NCBI GenBank assembly: GCA_910579805.1
Contig: CAJTWM010000001.1
Coordinates: 310,001 to 374,000, forward strand
DNA length: 64,000 nt
Source: an uncultured Lachnospiraceae bacterium
GTDB lineage: Bacteria; Bacillota; Clostridia; Lachnospirales; Lachnospiraceae
Direction: 5' to 3'
Position 1 is the first letter of the stretch. Every line of letters starts with the position of its first letter. This document shows positions 8,379 through 16,467 of this stretch, one piece after another. A program made the position numbers and the translations under genes. The notes under the pieces are model-generated. The model saw only the letters and a list, made by a program, of their open reading frames with translations, was not told the origin of the DNA and searched no databases.

Positions 8379-9182
8379 TCAATCTTTCCATTCTTCCAAA
8401 TTACCTGCGCGACCTGCCCTCATCCCCGCTTTCATAAGCTGATAAGCGCGTTTTAACGGAATCTCCCGGCACATCGTATCTTTATGTTTCCATAAAAACC
8501 GAAGGGCCACAGGCATCCTTAATTTTCCGTACAGACTATAATACAATACGCCTCTGTCATAAAAAAATTTTTCATTGTATCCCCTAAACCATGTGGATTC
8601 CCGCAGTGTTTCCCCGCCGATAGTAACGGGCGCCTTATAAACTTTCAAACCGCTTTGTATACAATCTCTTAAAAAAAGACTGTCCTCTCCGTTGCTATAT
8701 CTTGCCCCTCCCCCGAACAACAGGGAAAACGTAATGTTTTTACTTCTTATCTTGTCCAAACGGAATGCAAAGCTGTAGGTCGGATACCTTCCGCTGTTAT
8801 ACCATCTCACCCTTCCGTACTCTTCAATATGATAAGTCCTTCTTTCCGGCGCCACTTCTACATTGAAAAGAATCATATCCGCTTCTTTATTTTTCTCAAA
8901 CTCTTGTAATATAAGCCTTTCATAATCATCCCTGTATACAATGTCTTCATCCGAAAACAGGCAGATCTCTTCATCCGCCCGCATCAAACAAGTATTACGG
9001 CTTAAGCCCACTCCTTTTTCCTTCAAAGAATATGCCTTGATCAATCTCCCGTTTTTCTCAAATTCATCATAAGCAAAACCATCTGTCTGGTTGACAATGA
9101 CCGCCTTTGTGGAAAGCCTCATTTTTTCCGCAAGCTGCCTCGGTTCTTCCGAAACAGCCGACACCAAAACCTGTAATCCCAT
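8379..9182 (-). CDS. GT2-like (GT-A) glycosyltransferase
   Basis: This 267-residue protein starts MGLQVLVSAVSEE. It shows KGVGLSRNTCLMRADEEICLF followed by SDEDIVY, a DXD-like acidic metal site within a GT-A fold, and later a GGGARYSNGEDSLFL stretch typical of the acceptor-side ED motif of GT2 enzymes. It follows the Wzz-like gene by 29 nt and precedes epsG by 7 nt. It probably adds an inner sugar of the repeat unit. Confidence 0.75.
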   Translation of the reverse strand: MGLQVLVSAVSEEPRQLAEKMRLSTKAVIVNQTDGFAYDEFEKNGRLIKAYSLKEKGVGLSRNTCLMRADEEICLFSDEDIVYRDDYERLILQEFEKNKEADMILFNVEVAPERRTYHIEEYGRVRWYNSGRYPTYSFAFRLDKIRSKNITFSLLFGGGARYSNGEDSLFLRDCIQSGLKVYKAPVTIGGETLRESTWFRGYNEKFFYDRGVLYYSLYGKLRMPVALRFLWKHKDTMCREIPLKRAYQLMKAGMRAGRAGNLEEWKD

Positions 9183-9211
9183 CTAAACCTCCATACTGCC
9201 CTGCTTTCATC

Positions 9212-10300
9212 CTATGGCTGCATAAGCAATCCCGCACCCCAATAATATCTGCGGTACATTGTCTGATCAGCACTTGTTAGAATAGCATATGTTATTTTAC
9301 AATCCTGTGTCTTTAAATCAGACAGGTATCTTTCTGCAAGCTTACTGTCCTTTCCTCCATAAGTAAAGCAAAGGATTCCCGCATCGGCATTCCGTATACA
9401 TTCATAATCCGTCTTCCCATAACTGCCCGCATATACGATTTCTTTCTGTCTCATGCCGTCCGATTTTTTTAATGTTCCAAGCAATTCCTCCGAATTTTCC
9501 GGTTCCAATATAGTAACAATCGCTATTTTTTCTTTTCCTTTCAGCGCATAAGCCGTGTTGGCGTCAAGTTCCTCTCTGCCGTATGCGCACTCTTTTTCCC
9601 CCGTCTTTCCGGATCTCTTTTTTTGATAAAAAACGCCCAGCACGGAAAGTCCAAAGCGTTTTTCTATATCTTTAGGCAGGTAAACGGAAAAATCCATGCA
9701 ATAAACGATCCACCTTGCAAAAATGGAAAGCAAAATCCCCGCCGTCATACCAAAAATACACCAGTTTTTCGTAAAATCCCCAAAAACAACTTCCTCTGCC
9801 TTATCTTCCCGTATCACACGGATACTATCAATTTCCTTGATCACTTCCGGACAATGCGCAAGCGATTCTGCAGTAGCCTGCGCAATTTCATTAGCCGTAT
9901 CCGGATCCGGAGCCGTCACCGTAATCGTCAGCAGCCTCACATCCGATATAATATCCGCCACTACTGCCATTTCCACCGTTTCCTGTGAAATCCCCTCGGG
10001 CAGAAGCGACAACGTATACGGCAAAATATCATCTGATTTCATAAGGTCATTCCAAGTATAGTCATTATAATACCCATAGCCGATCCCCGTACTGTCCTCT
10101 GCAAAATCAATATAATATTTCGTCTCCGCCCTATATTCCTTTGCCGCAGGATTTATCTGCTTATAAAGCATATACCCACCTGCACAAATAGCAGCACCGC
10201 CGAGTGCTGCTATCACAACGATCCATAGGGAATGATACAGCCTCAGAAGGAAAAACCTCAGATCCAGCCCCTCCTGCAAAAACTCCCTTTCCTGTTCCAT
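9212..10300 (-). CDS. Wzz/YveK-type chain-length regulator with a kinase-like C-terminal domain lacking a P-loop
   Basis: The protein is 362 residues from ATG 10300, chosen for AAAGGA 7 nt upstream; the open frame upstream overlaps the priming transferase gene. Two membrane helices frame an extracytoplasmic region: one near residues 20-45 and one after residue 175. This is the Wzz topology used to set polysaccharide chain length. After the second helix, about 140 residues resemble a bacterial tyrosine kinase (CpsD/YwqD) core: a strand IAIVTILEP where the Walker A loop should be, and NADAGILCFTYGGKDS like the AD-aillV motif. No GKS/T loop is seen, so kinase activity is unlikely. No separate kinase or phosphatase is encoded nearby. 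Confidence 0.8.
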   Translation of the reverse strand: MEQEREFLQEGLDLRFFLLRLYHSLWIVVIAALGGAAICAGGYMLYKQINPAAKEYRAETKYYIDFAEDSTGIGYGYYNDYTWNDLMKSDDILPYTLSLLPEGISQETVEMAVVADIISDVRLLTITVTAPDPDTANEIAQATAESLAHCPEVIKEIDSIRVIREDKAEEVVFGDFTKNWCIFGMTAGILLSIFARWIVYCMDFSVYLPKDIEKRFGLSVLGVFYQKKRSGKTGEKECAYGREELDANTAYALKGKEKIAIVTILEPENSEELLGTLKKSDGMRQKEIVYAGSYGKTDYECIRNADAGILCFTYGGKDSKLAERYLSDLKTQDCKITYAILTSADQTMYRRYYWGAGLLMQP

Positions 10301-10389
10301 ATCCGTTTCCTTTCTCTTCCCGTACTGTTCCACAAATCTTTGCCCGCTTCCCGCCATGTCGCTTACAGCGTCAGGGCCACGTCCCCTCC

Positions 10390-11754
10390 CTATTTCATCG
10401 CCGTCGTCTGCTTCTGATCTACGCCTTCCGTACTCTCCGGCTTGACCAATATTTTCAAAGTAAGCAGCATCAGCTTCAGATCCAGCCATACGCTATAGTT
10501 TTCAATATAAAACAGATCCAGCTTCAGCTTGTCATAAGGCGTCGTATTATATTTACCGTAAACCTGCGCATAACCGGCAAGTCCTGCTTTCACCTTCATA
10601 CGGAACGCAAACTCCGGCATTTCCTCCATATATTGGGCTATGATCTCCGGCCTTTCCGGCCTTGGCCCGATAAAAGACATATCCCCCCTCAATATATTAA
10701 ACAATTGGGGAAGTTCGTCGATTCGCACGGCACGGATAAACTTCCCGATCGGGGTGATCCTGCTGTCGTTTTTAGAAGCAAGCCTTGCCACTCCGTCTTT
10801 TTCCGCATCCACACGCATACTGCGGAATTTTAAAATCTGAAATTCCCTTCCGTTCATCGTACACCGCGTCTGCTTATACAGTACCGGCCCTTTATCATAC
10901 GCCTTAATCGCAATTGCCGTAATCAGCATAAAAGGAGAAGCTATCACACACAATAAAAAGGCGCATACCAGATCGATCGCCCGTTTCGCCATTCTCTGTT
11001 CTACCGTCAGCGCATATTCCCTCGTTAAAAAAATCGGCGTATCAAAAAGATGGATCGGATCGGCTCCTTTTACCAAAACATCTGTTATTTTAGGCATCAT
11101 ATATACGCGGATAGAACGGCCGTAACAGAATTTCATAAGATCGTTACGGATCCTTGCCGGAATATCCCATAGTACAACAGCCCCATATCCCTTCTTGCAT
11201 TCCTCCGTGATCTTATCCATACCTTCGTTGATATTGATACATTTTACAATATTATACTTGTCCGGTCTGGTATCAAACTTGTCCAAAATATCCTGAATCG
11301 GCCTCTCACCACAGACTAACAGCATGTCCCTCGGCGGAAAAACCTTCTGATAGACCTTCTGGCATACCCATGACCATCCTCCGGCTACTATGATCTGGAA
11401 AAGAAACAAAACCACCAACGGCATCATCGCCACCATTTTTAAAGACATCAGCGAAATCTGAATATAAGTAATGACATTTACAATGGCGGCGGAAAAAATC
11501 TGTGAAAGGATCACATCCCCCGTCTTCCAATAACCTATTTTCGTTCCGCCATAAGTATAACAAAAAAAGAGCAAAAGCATAAAGTACAGCGCAATCAGCA
11601 GCAAGTACCCCTTAAAAGTGTATTTCAGCCTCCATGCGATCACCTCATAATAACAGTTAAACCATACGATATAGTATCCGATCGTCATGAATACGAGCCC
11701 TATTAAAGAAAGTTGTAATACAATGATCCGCTTAAGCGACTCGAAACGCCTCAT
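10390..11754 (-). CDS. Undecaprenyl-phosphate sugar-1-phosphate transferase (priming transferase)
   Basis: The protein is 454 residues with four to five N-terminal membrane helices, a CoA-binding-like Rossmann middle region, and a C-terminal bacterial sugar transferase domain (PF02397 type). Motifs seen are KRAIDLVCAFLLCVIASP, KFRSMRVDAE, DELPQLFNILRGDMSFIGPRP and KAGLAGYAQVYGKYNT, the hallmark string of WbaP/WcaJ/EpsE enzymes. It starts repeat-unit assembly by transferring a sugar phosphate to undecaprenyl phosphate. It is first in the operon and has a good promoter just upstream. Residues near the C-terminus place it in the polyisoprenyl-phosphate hexose-1-phosphate transferase family; the sugar is not determinable. 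Confidence 0.92.
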   Translation of the reverse strand: MRRFESLKRIIVLQLSLIGLVFMTIGYYIVWFNCYYEVIAWRLKYTFKGYLLLIALYFMLLLFFCYTYGGTKIGYWKTGDVILSQIFSAAIVNVITYIQISLMSLKMVAMMPLVVLFLFQIIVAGGWSWVCQKVYQKVFPPRDMLLVCGERPIQDILDKFDTRPDKYNIVKCININEGMDKITEECKKGYGAVVLWDIPARIRNDLMKFCYGRSIRVYMMPKITDVLVKGADPIHLFDTPIFLTREYALTVEQRMAKRAIDLVCAFLLCVIASPFMLITAIAIKAYDKGPVLYKQTRCTMNGREFQILKFRSMRVDAEKDGVARLASKNDSRITPIGKFIRAVRIDELPQLFNILRGDMSFIGPRPERPEIIAQYMEEMPEFAFRMKVKAGLAGYAQVYGKYNTTPYDKLKLDLFYIENYSVWLDLKLMLLTLKILVKPESTEGVDQKQTTAMK

Positions 11755-11804
11755 ACCCTGTTTCCCATACCTCTCTTTGACAAATAACTTCTACATTCTT
11801 TAGT

Positions 11805-11833
11805 AGTATACCATTTTACATAAAAAATGCCAA
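11805..11833 (-). promoter_or_regulatory. Sigma-A promoter of the exopolysaccharide operon
   Basis: On the minus strand TTGGCA and TATACT are separated by exactly 17 nt, about 50 nt upstream of the priming transferase start at 11754. This separates the exopolysaccharide operon from the RiPP-like cassette upstream. Confidence 0.85.
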
Positions 11834-11911
11834 GGTATTTCAAATTTTGCCGGTGTTTTAAAAATCCATAGAAAACATCAATGTCTTCTATCGAATCCAT
11901 AAAATCATTTT

Positions 11912-12139
11912 TCAATTCGAAATATTGAGTGAAAATTTTTTATTATTCAGCAAATGTACTATTTCTATATTCTCCCAACATTCTTCTCCATTTTGTAAAG
12001 CGGTACGGTAATGCTGTGGCAATTTTAAATTCTCATATTGATTCATTGTTATTGGCGTTCCCGGCATAAAAACCAGTTTGTGTAATTGATAAAACTTTAA
12101 ATTCTTTTTTCTTTTCAGTCCCCCTTTTACTGCCTCCAA
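11912..12139 (-). CDS. Small protein of unknown family at the end of the RiPP-like cassette
   Basis: The open frame gives up to 75 residues, from a TTG that overlaps the end of the permease gene. AAAAGGGGG lies inside the frame, so a later start (for example at the internal ATGs giving MPGTPITMNQYENL) is possible. The sequence (LPQHYRTALQNGEECWENI) is soluble and matches nothing I recognise. It could be a real accessory gene of the cassette or the tail of a larger decayed gene. Composition is A+T-rich like the rest of the cassette. Confidence 0.4.
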   Translation of the reverse strand: MEAVKGGLKRKKNLKFYQLHKLVFMPGTPITMNQYENLKLPQHYRTALQNGEECWENIEIVHLLNNKKFSLNISN

Positions 12140-12873
12140 TCTATTTTCTTTTCAATTAAAAAAATGGAAAAAACACTAAATCCAAACAAAACAGCCATAC
12201 TCGCTATATCCCATTCTCCCTGACAGCTAAGCCTTAGGGCTTTTGCTACATATGTTGTAGGTATCATATGCGCAATTACTTGAATTATTTTAGGCATACT
12301 TTCCAAATTAATATATACCGGCGCAAGATATACTACCAGCGGCTGGACAATTTGTGTTAACGAGCTTGCATGTTCTGCATTTCTTGAATAAATACCTATA
12401 AACGCCCCTACCGCCGATAAAGAAAATCCTGCCAATATCGAAACAAAAACAATGCTTATATGTAATTGCATGGGTATATGCAAAATAATTTTTCCTACCC
12501 CATACAGTACAAGCAGCGACGGCAATGTTGTAATAGTGGCACGCATGATATACGAAATAATGATATTTATCTTACGTAACGGCAATGTGGCAAAATAGTC
12601 AAATCCACGAATCTGTTTCAGCACTCCCAATTCCTGCCCCAATGACAGCATCGTCCCCGTTACAAGAGACATTACCATATTTCCGGTAACAATATATATA
12701 ATCATATCTTCGTTATCACCCACAAGCATATATAGCAAAAACAGAATACTTAATGGAGATATTAAAACAATGATTAACGACCATACCCAGTTTAAACGTA
12801 ATGAAAGCAATTCCGCAAAACATAAGTACATTTGTTTTTGTATCATGTTAGTCTTTTTCATATTCGTATACAT
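12127..12873 (-). CDS. ABC-2 type transporter permease
   Basis: This is a 248-residue protein with six predicted membrane helices and ABC-2 topology. It lacks an ATPase domain and pairs with the ATP-binding protein, whose gene it overlaps by 26 bp. GGAG lies 10 nt upstream of ATG 12873. Exporters of this two-gene type commonly carry peptide antibiotics or their immunity function. Given the adjacent RiPP-like precursor and PqqD-like gene, export of or self-protection against the mature peptide is the likely role; that is inference from context. Confidence 0.8.
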   Translation of the reverse strand: MYTNMKKTNMIQKQMYLCFAELLSLRLNWVWSLIIVLISPLSILFLLYMLVGDNEDMIIYIVTGNMVMSLVTGTMLSLGQELGVLKQIRGFDYFATLPLRKINIIISYIMRATITTLPSLLVLYGVGKIILHIPMQLHISIVFVSILAGFSLSAVGAFIGIYSRNAEHASSLTQIVQPLVVYLAPVYINLESMPKIIQVIAHMIPTTYVAKALRLSCQGEWDIASMAVLFGFSVFSIFLIEKKIDWRQ

Positions 12874-13804
12874 TACTCTCTATCTCCTTTAAATAAGCGT
12901 CTTCCAAGGAAGGTCTGATAACCTTGATATTTCGTATATATTCTCCGGCTTCACAAGATAAAATTTCATACATAACTTTATTAATATCCTCTGATACAAC
13001 TTCCACATAATATTTTTCATCGTTTACTTTTTGCAGCTCATAAGAATGTTCCCATGATTTTAATTCCACATTATATGGCATCTCAAATGAAATTTTACAT
13101 TTTGTCTGAATTGCATCAATGATTTCATAAGGCTTACCTAATGTAATAATCCTGCCTTTCTGCATAATCGCCACTCTGTCAACCACATCTTGGGCCTCAT
13201 GAACATTATGTGTTACTAAAATAAACGTAATTCCTTTCTTTGCCCGCAATTCCTTAACCAGTTTCCATAATAAGATTCTATTTTGAGGATCCATATCATT
13301 AGTCGGCTCGTCCAAAATAATAAGCGGCCTATATCCGATTATACTTCCCATAAACCCCGCCAGTTGAAGTTCCCCACCGCTCAAGTGTTCTATCAGTCTG
13401 TCCTTTATCCAATCCGCCTTAAAATATTCTATCAGTTCATCAGTTTTGAGGCACGCCTCTTTTTTGTCCAAGCCTCTATATATTCCGGTAAAAAAAATAA
13501 ATTCCCGCACCTTCAACGCCTTATGGGCATATAGCTGTTGGCTTAAATAAGCAATTTTTTCCGGTAAAAATCTAGTATTATCATGGATGCTCTTTCCCTC
13601 GACCTCTATCCTTCCCTCATCCGGTTTTAATAAGCCTACTAACTGCCGAATCAGTGTTGTCTTACCTGCGCCATTAGGACCTAAGATCCCTAATATTTCA
13701 CCCTTTTTTATGGATAAATTAATTTTATAATTTGCATAAACTTTCGACTTTTTGTATCTTTTACTAAGATCGCTAATATGAACAACAAACTCTTCCTGTT
13801 CCAT
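12848..13804 (-). CDS. ABC transporter ATP-binding protein
   Basis: This 318-residue ATPase shows Walker A GPNGAGKTT (near residue 41), Q-loop AYLSQQLYAH, signature LSGGELQLAG, Walker B PLIILDEPTNDMDP and the H-loop VTHNV. The C-terminal 90 residues resemble the extra domain of drug/bacitracin-type (CcmA/BcrA-like) ATPases. GAGGA lies 6 nt upstream of ATG 13804. Together with the overlapping permease it forms an ABC-2 exporter. Composition is A+T-rich compared with the exopolysaccharide genes on both sides. Confidence 0.88.
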   Translation of the reverse strand: MEQEEFVVHISDLSKRYKKSKVYANYKINLSIKKGEILGILGPNGAGKTTLIRQLVGLLKPDEGRIEVEGKSIHDNTRFLPEKIAYLSQQLYAHKALKVREFIFFTGIYRGLDKKEACLKTDELIEYFKADWIKDRLIEHLSGGELQLAGFMGSIIGYRPLIILDEPTNDMDPQNRILLWKLVKELRAKKGITFILVTHNVHEAQDVVDRVAIMQKGRIITLGKPYEIIDAIQTKCKISFEMPYNVELKSWEHSYELQKVNDEKYYVEVVSEDINKVMYEILSCEAGEYIRNIKVIRPSLEDAYLKEIESNVYEYEKD

Positions 13805-13888
13805 TTTTGTTCCTCTTTCTTAATACATAATTGTTCTAAGCATTTCCTTCTCTGTCTTCGCCATCATTACAAATATTCTATATATGTT

Positions 13889-14203
13889 CTATCCGAAAGC
13901 ACAAATTTGATTTTGTTCTCTAATATTCCCATCCACTCTGACAAGACTTCTAATATAAAACAATTCGATTACTTGACTTATTTTTTTTACCAGATCTTTT
14001 TCATCTGCGCCCTCTACATAAATACATAACTCCTGTAACAATTCATTTAATGTTTTTTCTTCATCGAGCAATCTCCATACCATATATGCATACTTATTGA
14101 CAATATATCCCGGTTCAATGATAGCCAACGTTTCTCCATTTGAGTCAAATAATCTATAATATGCTTTTACTCTCTGTAATAATGTATTTTTCTTTATTTC
14201 CAT
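13889..14203 (-). CDS. PqqD-like RiPP recognition element protein
   Basis: The protein is 104 residues and starts MEIKKNTLLQRV behind GGAAGG. It follows the PqqD winged-helix pattern closely: ILEPGYIVNK-like N-terminal strands (here AIIEPGYIVNKYAYMVW), then RLLDEEKTLNELLQEL and a C-terminal helix with FYIRSLVRV. Stand-alone PqqD-like proteins bind the leader of ribosomally made peptides and deliver them to the modifying enzyme. The upstream methyltransferase and the short acidic-leader peptide fit this. No radical SAM, lanthionine or ATP-grasp enzyme is encoded in the cassette, which is unusual. Confidence 0.75.
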   Translation of the reverse strand: MEIKKNTLLQRVKAYYRLFDSNGETLAIIEPGYIVNKYAYMVWRLLDEEKTLNELLQELCIYVEGADEKDLVKKISQVIELFYIRSLVRVDGNIREQNQICAFG

Positions 14204-14243
14204 TGTACCTTCCTTTTTATTTTTCCCTTCCTAAAAAATCAGC

Positions 14244-14939
14244 TTAGCCTTTCTCTTCACCATACACGCAATCAAAATAAATACCGCCATCTTTTATCTC
14301 TTCTTGAAAAATTTTTAACCCGCACTGCACGATCAGCTCTTTATAAAAGTGATGATCCCGCCGTTCATATATCCCGTTCGATGCAAAACAATAATCAGAC
14401 GCCGCACGTTTTCCAATAACCTTAATTGGCACTACATACGTCGTAATATCTGATTCTTCCCCAAACACAATATCCCATATATAAATATGTCCCGATTCCT
14501 TTAAAACACGCCGGCACTCGGATAACGTATTTTTTATTTCTTCTTTTTCCATATACATAAGCGTATAGAATATCGTTATATTTTGAAAGCGCTTATTCTC
14601 AAACTGCATAGACTGCGCGTCCATATCATATGTTTTCACCCTTTTATTTTCTATATATCGGTCCGGGTCATTATCGATAATAATTAAGGGGCATCTAGTA
14701 TTATTCATAATCGTATATTCGCCACAGCCTCCTATATCCAACAATTCCCCATCAGGTGCAAATTTTCTCAAATCCCATTCCGTCTTCTTTAAAGTAATAT
14801 TATTTTCCAACGCGTTACGCAATTCCTCTTCAATATCAATTCCTATATTGATCTTTTTAAAAATATCCAACGATTTTCTTACCCTTCTTATTTTTTCAAC
14901 AAAACAAGGCATAAAACCAAGTGATCTTATGTCTTTCAA
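14244..14939 (-). CDS. Class I SAM-dependent methyltransferase
   Basis: The protein is 231 residues from a TTG at 14939, with AAAGG 5 nt upstream and only 8 nt after the precursor stop; an ATG at 14912 is an alternative. Motif I is present as ELLDIGGCGEYTIM, with an acidic residue at the end of the next strand (PLIIIDNDPDRYI), MDAQSMQF, and the post-motif RVLKESGHIYIWDIVF, all typical of Methyltransf_11 enzymes. In this cassette it may methylate the precursor peptide. Methylation of a glycan or lipid is the alternative, given the flanking sugar genes. Confidence 0.78.
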   Translation of the reverse strand: MKDIRSLGFMPCFVEKIRRVRKSLDIFKKINIGIDIEEELRNALENNITLKKTEWDLRKFAPDGELLDIGGCGEYTIMNNTRCPLIIIDNDPDRYIENKRVKTYDMDAQSMQFENKRFQNITIFYTLMYMEKEEIKNTLSECRRVLKESGHIYIWDIVFGEESDITTYVVPIKVIGKRAASDYCFASNGIYERRDHHFYKELIVQCGLKIFQEEIKDGGIYFDCVYGEEKG

Positions 14940-14947
14940 ATATACCT

Positions 14948-15115
14948 TTATCTGTCCTTTTGAGTTAAATGAATATGACCGCTGCCACAGCTTCCATCTG
15001 CTTCACAATCAAAAACTTTAGGGGTAAATTCCTCCAAAGAAAAAGTAAACATCTCCTTTTTTTCCATCTCATCTTCCGTTAAAGCATGATCAAGATTTAA
15101 TTTATTCCGCTCCAT
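14948..15115 (-). CDS. Putative RiPP precursor peptide (55 residues)
   Basis: ATG 15115 lies 6 nt after AAGGGGG, with a second strong site (AAAGGAGG) further upstream. The 55-residue product starts MERNKLNLDHALTEDEMEK, has an acidic and hydrophobic leader (MFTFSLEEFTPKVF), and ends in a Gly/Ser/Cys-rich segment, DCEADGSCGSGHIHLTQKDR, with two cysteines and two histidines. It is too short for standard gene calling. The leader-core shape, strong ribosome site, 8-nt linkage to a methyltransferase and nearby PqqD-like and ABC genes support a precursor role. The modification and the product are unknown. It could also be an unrelated small protein. Confidence 0.65.
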   Translation of the reverse strand: MERNKLNLDHALTEDEMEKKEMFTFSLEEFTPKVFDCEADGSCGSGHIHLTQKDR

Positions 15116-15126
15116 ATAATACCCCC

Positions 15127-15873
15127 TTATATCCTCCTTTTCACCGCAAGAAACGCCCAGATCACAAAATAATATGCGCTTTTTACCACGGAAAGTCCCG
15201 CCTGCCTGCGATACAGAAACCAGATCCGCTTCAGCGCCACAAATTTATTGGAAGAAAGCGATTTGGCGGGCCGCCTGTATACGGCAAGATTTTCATTCAG
15301 CCCATACGCCGTATATCCCGCCCTTAAGATCTGCCACCAGGTGGCTGTATCTTCGCTGGGTACTTGCGGCATTTTAAGCAGTTTTTTATCTATCTTTTCC
15401 GTATCGAACAATACGGTAGTCGTAAAAATGACCGTTCTCGGAAGCGCCTGCTTGAATGTAAGCGTCTCCGGCACATTTACAACCTTCCCCGTCCCGTTCG
15501 CCTCTTCATCCCCAAATTCATATGCGGTAAAGCAAAAAGCGCAGTCCTTTTTTCTCATAAAATCAAGCTCCTTCTCCAGCTTCTCCTTCCGCCACACGTC
15601 GTCCGCATCCAAAAAAGCAAGATACCGTCCCCTCATATGATCCAGTCCCGTATTCCTCGCCGCTGCGGCGCCCTCATTTTTTTCCTTTTGGATCAGACGG
15701 ATCTTATCCGATAAAAACGGTTCTATCTTTTTCGCGCCGTCATCCTGCGAACAGTCGTCTACCAAGATCAGTTCCCAGTTTGTAAAAGTCTGTTCCTGCA
15801 CCATACGGATCGTTTTTTCGATATACTTTCCTGCATTATACACCGGTACTACAATACTTACTAATCCTTCCAT
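15127..15873 (-). CDS. GT2-family glycosyltransferase
   Basis: The enzyme is 248 residues from ATG 15873, which has GGGAG 5 nt upstream; ATG 15885 would add four residues. It shows the GT2 core: MEGLVSIVVPVYNAGKYIEK, LILVDDCSQDDG, NEGAAAARNTGLDHMRG, FLDADDVW (DXD). The acceptor-side ED lies in PSEDTATWWQ. It resembles teichuronic acid or capsule transferases. It ends 11 nt before the putative precursor gene, so the two are probably co-transcribed. A role in glycosylating that peptide, as SunS does in glycocin pathways, is possible, but a plain glycan role is more likely given the region. Confidence 0.85.
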   Translation of the reverse strand: MEGLVSIVVPVYNAGKYIEKTIRMVQEQTFTNWELILVDDCSQDDGAKKIEPFLSDKIRLIQKEKNEGAAAARNTGLDHMRGRYLAFLDADDVWRKEKLEKELDFMRKKDCAFCFTAYEFGDEEANGTGKVVNVPETLTFKQALPRTVIFTTTVLFDTEKIDKKLLKMPQVPSEDTATWWQILRAGYTAYGLNENLAVYRRPAKSLSSNKFVALKRIWFLYRRQAGLSVVKSAYYFVIWAFLAVKRRI

Positions 15874-15878
15874 CTTCA

Positions 15879-15904
15879 CTCCCATCCGTCCGCTTTAACA
15901 GCCC
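15879..15904 (-). promoter_or_regulatory. Hairpin plus ribosome-site module, copy B (degenerate stem)
   Basis: On the minus strand GGCTGTTAAAGCGGACGGATGGGAG is followed by exactly 5 nt and ATG 15873. The downstream half matches the other copies, but the stem carries mismatches. Confidence 0.45.
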
Positions 15905-15946
15905 CTCATCCGCCGCAACAGACTACCATAAAACTTAATACAAATA

Positions 15947-15974
15947 GAAGGCAGGTAATCCCTTACCTCCCTTC
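15947..15974 (-). terminator. Strong stem-loop after the Spo0A-like gene, possible terminator
   Basis: Minus-strand GAAGGGAGGTAA and TTACCTGCCTTC form a near-perfect 12-bp stem (one mismatch) around GGGA. Only a weak T-rich run (TATTTGTATT) follows, so termination is likely but not certain. Confidence 0.5.
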
Positions 15975-16025
15975 TTCATTACAAATCAACCGGTCAATGC
16001 GGCGGAACCCGCACTTACCTTTCTT

Positions 16026-16397
16026 TTACCGCAAATCAAGACGTACTTTATCAGCTATCCTCGCTATATACTCACTATTCGTCGGACGGCATTTTCCTGA
16101 ATCAGAGGAATACCCGAAAAGCTCCTCAAAGGTTTCAAGATTTCCTCTTCCCCAGGATACCTCGATGGCATTCCGGATTGCCCGTTCTACTTTCTGCTCC
16201 GTTGTCTTAAAGCGTTTTGCCACCTCGGGATATAAAAGCTTCGTCACACTGCTCACAGCTTCCATATCCTTTCCTGAAATCATGATCGCTTCTCTAAGAT
16301 AATGATATCCTTTTAAATGCGCGGGGACACCCATATCCAGCATGATCTTTGTTATGTAACGTTCCAGCTCAACCTCCGGCATAGCGACTAAATCCAT
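16026..16397 (-). CDS. Stand-alone Spo0A C-terminal DNA-binding domain protein
   Basis: The protein is 123 residues from ATG 16397, with AAAGGAG 8 nt upstream; an ATG at 16403 and a TTG at 16415 are less well placed. It matches the Spo0A effector domain from its first helix to its end: ITKIMLDMGVPAHLKGYHYL, VTKLLYPEVAKRFKTT, VERAIRNAIEVSWGRG, and PTNSEYIARIADKVRLDL. The DNA-recognition helix region is intact. The receiver domain with its phospho-acceptor aspartate is absent. It therefore probably binds Spo0A-type boxes (TGTCGAA) without phosphorelay control. It has its own promoter and sits between two sugar-transferase genes, where it may regulate surface glycan expression. Confidence 0.85.
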   Translation of the reverse strand: MDLVAMPEVELERYITKIMLDMGVPAHLKGYHYLREAIMISGKDMEAVSSVTKLLYPEVAKRFKTTEQKVERAIRNAIEVSWGRGNLETFEELFGYSSDSGKCRPTNSEYIARIADKVRLDLR

Positions 16398-16417
16398 TTC
16401 CATTTCTCCTTTCAAAT

Positions 16418-16444
16418 AATCCTCTATATTTTATGTCGAGGATT
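16418..16444 (-). promoter_or_regulatory. 5' leader inverted repeat with a near-Spo0A box
   Basis: AATCCTC and GAGGATT form a perfect 7-bp inverted repeat around 13 nt just upstream of the ribosome site of the Spo0A-like gene. Plus-strand TGTCGAG at 16434-16440 differs from the Spo0A box TGTCGAA by one base. Autoregulation is possible. Confidence 0.4.
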
Positions 16445-16467
16445 TGTAGTTACTGCGATACGTTTGA

